DNA of 9,235 nucleotides from an uncultured Gemella sp. (GTDB lineage Bacteria; Bacillota; Bacilli; Staphylococcales; Gemellaceae), in assembly GCA_927911695.1 (NCBI GenBank), contig CAKMQO010000221.1, positions 1-9,235 of the forward strand. Direction: 5' to 3'. A program made the translations under genes and the position numbers. The first letter of the stretch is position 1. Every line of letters starts with the position of its first letter. Positions 7,596 through 9,235 of this stretch are shown one piece after another. Below the pieces are notes generated by a model that worked only from the letters and a program-made list of their open reading frames with translations, did no database searches and was not told the origin of the DNA.

Positions 7596-8464
7596 TTAAT
7601 TTACAGTGATATATAAATTATCGTCAAATACGTGGACTGTATATCCTACGAAAGCCCCACTAGCCCAAGCATAATCAAACTCAGCAGTTTTTCTTGACCC
7701 ATCTCTCATCTCCAAATAAATTGTGATAGGATCATCGGGGTTTGCTTGATGAAGAGAGTTGAAATTAGTTGTTATTTTTTCAACATTTTTATATGAGTTT
7801 CTAACAGTAGCTAACATCTCTGCATCGCCACCTCTTTTTATCCACTCTTGTTGGAGACTAGTTACATTATCAGGTATAGTAGCTCCCATAGTGTTTTTTC
7901 TAGCAGTTTTAACAGGTTTAGTTTCTACACTAGTTGTTTTGTTTTTCAGTTTCTATGTTATTTTGAGGACTAGAGTTGCCTTCACTCAGTTTCGCTTTTA
8001 ATGCACTATGTTTGAATTTATACTTATCAAGTATTGAATTGAAGTTATCCGATTTAGCATCTTTTATTTCTTTTTGAGCTTTTTCGTAGTTCGTAATATC
8101 TTCTTTTAGCCAATCAATTGCTTTATCGAAAGAATTATCTGTAGTAAGAGAATCTACTTTATCTAGGGATTTCTTAGCAGCATCTACATCCTTGTTATCT
8201 AGATTTGCATCAGTATTTTTTTAATTCTTTAGCGATTTTAATTTCAGTCTTAATGTTTTTGAATGCTTCTTGACCTTTCTCGTTGTCAAGAGTTTCTAAT
8301 CCAGCAAGTCCCCCTTTAAAATCATGACTATCATTTATAAGAGCTAGGTATTTAGTATGTTCTTCTTTTATAGAATTATTAGAACCGAAGAAGTAATAAA
8401 TCCCACTAGCAATAACTATTAGAGCTATAAGACTAGATACTATAGCTATAAGTTTTTTGTACAT
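7596..8464 (-). CDS. Membrane-anchored helical protein with a distinct C-terminal domain (two frameshifts)
   Basis: Unknown function. Start at 8464 with AAAGGAG about 11 bases upstream, a longish spacing. Repaired length is about 288 residues. Residues ~5-25 (IAIVSSLIALIVIASGIYYF) form one membrane helix. Helical segments follow, with KGGLAGLETLDNEKG, NYEKAQKEIKDAKSDN and KFKHSALKAKLSEGN, then a Thr/Lys-rich linker (TTSVETKPVKTARKN). A C-terminal ~95-residue domain has SLQQEWIKRGGDAEML, ITIYLEMRDGSRKTAEFDY and VGYTVHVFDDNLYITVN. One extra A in the run complementary to 8216-8222 ends the first frame at KKY; the next frame reads KNTDANLDNKDVDAA. A second extra base near 7937-7946 moves the frame before the linker. 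The Met at 7889 is internal. Layout and charged stalk match the two paralogues downstream, but the C-terminal domain does not resemble theirs. Confidence 0.8.
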
Positions 8465-8493
8465 ATAATGTGTGTCTCCTTTTTATTTTTATT

Positions 8494-8522
8494 ATTATAA
8501 GTAACTAGGAAATCAAAACGAT
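8494..8522 (-). promoter_or_regulatory. Weak candidate promoter for the third membrane-anchored gene
   Basis: TATAAT on the - strand (8494-8499) lies 29 bases before the start codon. The matching -35 at 17 bases is ATCGTT (8517-8522), which is poor. It is unlike the shared promoter block of the other two genes. Confidence 0.3.
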
Positions 8523-8905
8523 TTAGTGATACTCCATTTAATTATATGCTCTAGAAATTTCTTTGTAAATACTTTTTACAAAAGATAGTGATTATTTTTA
8601 TCATGATAATAACTATAAAATCAATACCACCAAAAATTATTGGTGGGATTTTTGGAGACACTTTTGGAGACAATCCAAAGTATTTGAACTTATTTTTAAT
8701 CTATATATAATTTCTTAAAGTCAGTTATAGCAAGGTTTCTTGACTTTTAAAAGTTACTCCTATTCAATAGGGGAAGAATCTATCCTGAGTGGTTGGTATC
8801 ATAGGAAGTATCGACTTTATTTTTTATATTGGTAGGGAAAATGGCAGGGTATAAAAAGTACAATTATTTAGTAAAAAGTGTTGATATACTAGTATTTATA
8901 AATAG
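8523..8905. other. Gene-free stretch rich in dyads
   Basis: No frame on either strand gives a convincing protein. Contents seen: a hairpin at 8627-8646 (CCACCAA and TTGGTGG) followed by GATTTTT, terminator-like on the + strand but with no + gene ahead of it. Two copies of TTTTGGAGACA (8650-8660, 8662-8672). AAAGTCA (8717-8723) facing TGACTTT (8741-8747). The palindrome ACTTTTAAAAGT (8743-8754) and CCTATT-C-AATAGG (8759-8771). ATACTAGTAT (8886-8895) and TATTTATAAATA (8893-8904) next to the promoter at 8906. No known RNA gene is recognised. Confidence 0.5.
8650..8672. repeat. Two tandem copies of an 11-base word
   Basis: TTTTGGAGACA occurs at 8650-8660 and again at 8662-8672, a 12-base period, just after the orphan hairpin. 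Possibly a protein-binding or recombination site, or a coding scrap; nothing decides between these. Confidence 0.5.
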
Positions 8906-8934
8906 TTGATTATGATAGTTTAATTTGATATAAT
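8906..8934 (+). promoter_or_regulatory. Strong candidate promoter of an orphan transcript
   Basis: TTGATT (8906-8911), exactly 17 bases, then consensus TATAAT (8929-8934). Transcription should start near 8940-8942. Two short palindromes (8886-8904) lie directly upstream of the -35. Confidence 0.72.
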
Positions 8935-8938
8935 CAAA

Positions 8939-9124
8939 ATGGAGAGAGAAGTTAGGGAGTGTAAAACTTCCGATAAAGATGGTGGCTACTTCAATATGAA
9001 AGGGGATAGGTGCTATGACTTCGCATACACTAAAATCTGGATGAAAGGAGTAGCAGGTTGTCAGCTCAACGAAATTGTACAAACGATTATTGGAATAAAT
9101 ACTATTGATTGTTTCAGTGGTTAA
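8939..9124 (+). CDS. Possible 61-residue Cys-containing protein, doubtful
   Basis: ATG at 8939, stop TAA at 9122-9124. The product begins MEREVRECKTSDKDGGYFN and has four cysteines (about residues 8, 25, 41 and 58), no signal peptide and no membrane segment. The start codon falls at or just before the predicted transcription start, so there is no room for a ribosome binding site; it would have to be leaderless. Internal ATGs at 8996 and 9041 lack good ribosome binding sites. Codons such as AGG and CTC differ from the neighbouring genes. I do not recognise it; it may simply be an open frame in a non-coding transcript. Confidence 0.25.
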   Translation: MEREVRECKTSDKDGGYFNMKGDRCYDFAYTKIWMKGVAGCQLNEIVQTIIGINTIDCFSG

Positions 9125-9200
9125 TGTATGTATTCTAGCATTAAAAAAAGACAATAAAAAATAACCATCTTTATACTTTGGCGAGATAAGATGGTTTTTT
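8940..9200 (+). ncRNA. Candidate small RNA of about 260 bases between a promoter and a terminator
   Basis: Bounded by the promoter at 8906-8934 and the terminator at 9163-9200. The first ~130 bases are visibly richer in G than the surroundings. Small hairpins can be drawn: GGGAGT with ACTTCC (8955-8971), TATG with CATA around a UUCG-containing loop (9013-9026), and GTTG with CAAC (9057-9070). No known riboswitch, tmRNA, SRP or other RNA family is recognised. The alternative is a short protein gene, listed next. Confidence 0.33.
9163..9200 (+). terminator. Rho-independent terminator of the orphan transcript
   Basis: AACCATCTT (9163-9171) pairs perfectly with AAGATGGTT (9188-9196) around a 16-base loop, followed by T to 9200 and preceded by an A-rich stretch. 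Confidence 0.78.
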
Positions 9201-9211
9201 AACTATTTAAC

Positions 9212-9235
9212 GAGCCACCGTCTTTAAAACGGCTC
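9212..9235. terminator. Start of a further hairpin cut by the window edge
   Basis: GAGCC (9212-9216) and GGCTC (9231-9235) are complementary, with CCGT and ACGG as an alternative inner pairing. The window stops at the arm, so a following T tract cannot be seen. It is probably the terminator of a gene to the right. Confidence 0.35.

Noticed and set aside
8640..8760. Remnant of a tyrosine recombinase C-terminus on the - strand, ending DCLQKCLQKSHQ at the hairpin
   Set aside because: Only about 20 codons are open before a stop. No catalytic Arg, His or Tyr motif can be found upstream in any frame, even allowing frame breaks.
8864..9154. - strand 96-codon frame, with a stretch reading VIAPI that recalls Fst/Ldr-type toxins
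   Set aside because: It opens inside the terminator-side A/T region, has no ribosome binding site, and lacks the rest of the Fst pattern and its short length. It opposes a better + strand promoter and terminator.
1..9235. CRISPR array, tRNA, rRNA or insertion sequence
   Set aside because: No regularly spaced repeats, no tRNA-like cloverleaf or rRNA sequence, and no recognisable transposase with terminal repeats were seen.

Overview
The window is AT-rich DNA with strong GGAG-type ribosome binding sites, TTGACA/TATAAT-like promoters and U-tailed hairpin terminators. This points to a low-GC Gram-positive (Bacillota). Gene content and protein style fit the Bacilli, and Gemella or a relative is my best guess, by impression only.

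Region 1 (1-4592, + strand) is a nucleoside ABC importer locus of the BMP/Nup type. In order it holds the end of a BMP-family substrate-binding lipoprotein, a terminator, a 299-base gap with a 26-base palindrome, the double-domain ATPase, two integral membrane permeases and a closing terminator. The lipoprotein captures nucleosides outside the cell, the two permeases form the channel, and the ATPase drives uptake for purine/pyrimidine salvage.

Region 2 (4585-5406, + strand) is a separately transcribed lipoprotein of unknown function. It starts from an extended -10 promoter set into the importer terminator and ends at a long hairpin shared with the converging gene.

Region 3 (5410-8499, - strand) is a run of three genes for proteins with one N-terminal membrane helix, a charged helical stalk and a C-terminal globular domain. 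The first two are clear paralogues that also share almost the same promoter block. The third has the same architecture but a different C-terminal domain. Each appears to be its own transcription unit. No function is recognised.

Region 4 (8500-9235) has no convincing protein gene. It holds several dyads, a short tandem repeat, an orphan hairpin, and a good promoter followed about 230 bases later by a terminator. This could be a small RNA or a 61-codon ORF starting at the transcript's first base.

Reading frames are broken about 13 times in seven of the eight recognisable genes, mostly at runs of A or T and by one base. Only the second permease is intact. In every case the next frame resumes the same protein. 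This pattern looks like sequencing or assembly error rather than decay, so I annotate full-length genes across the breaks.
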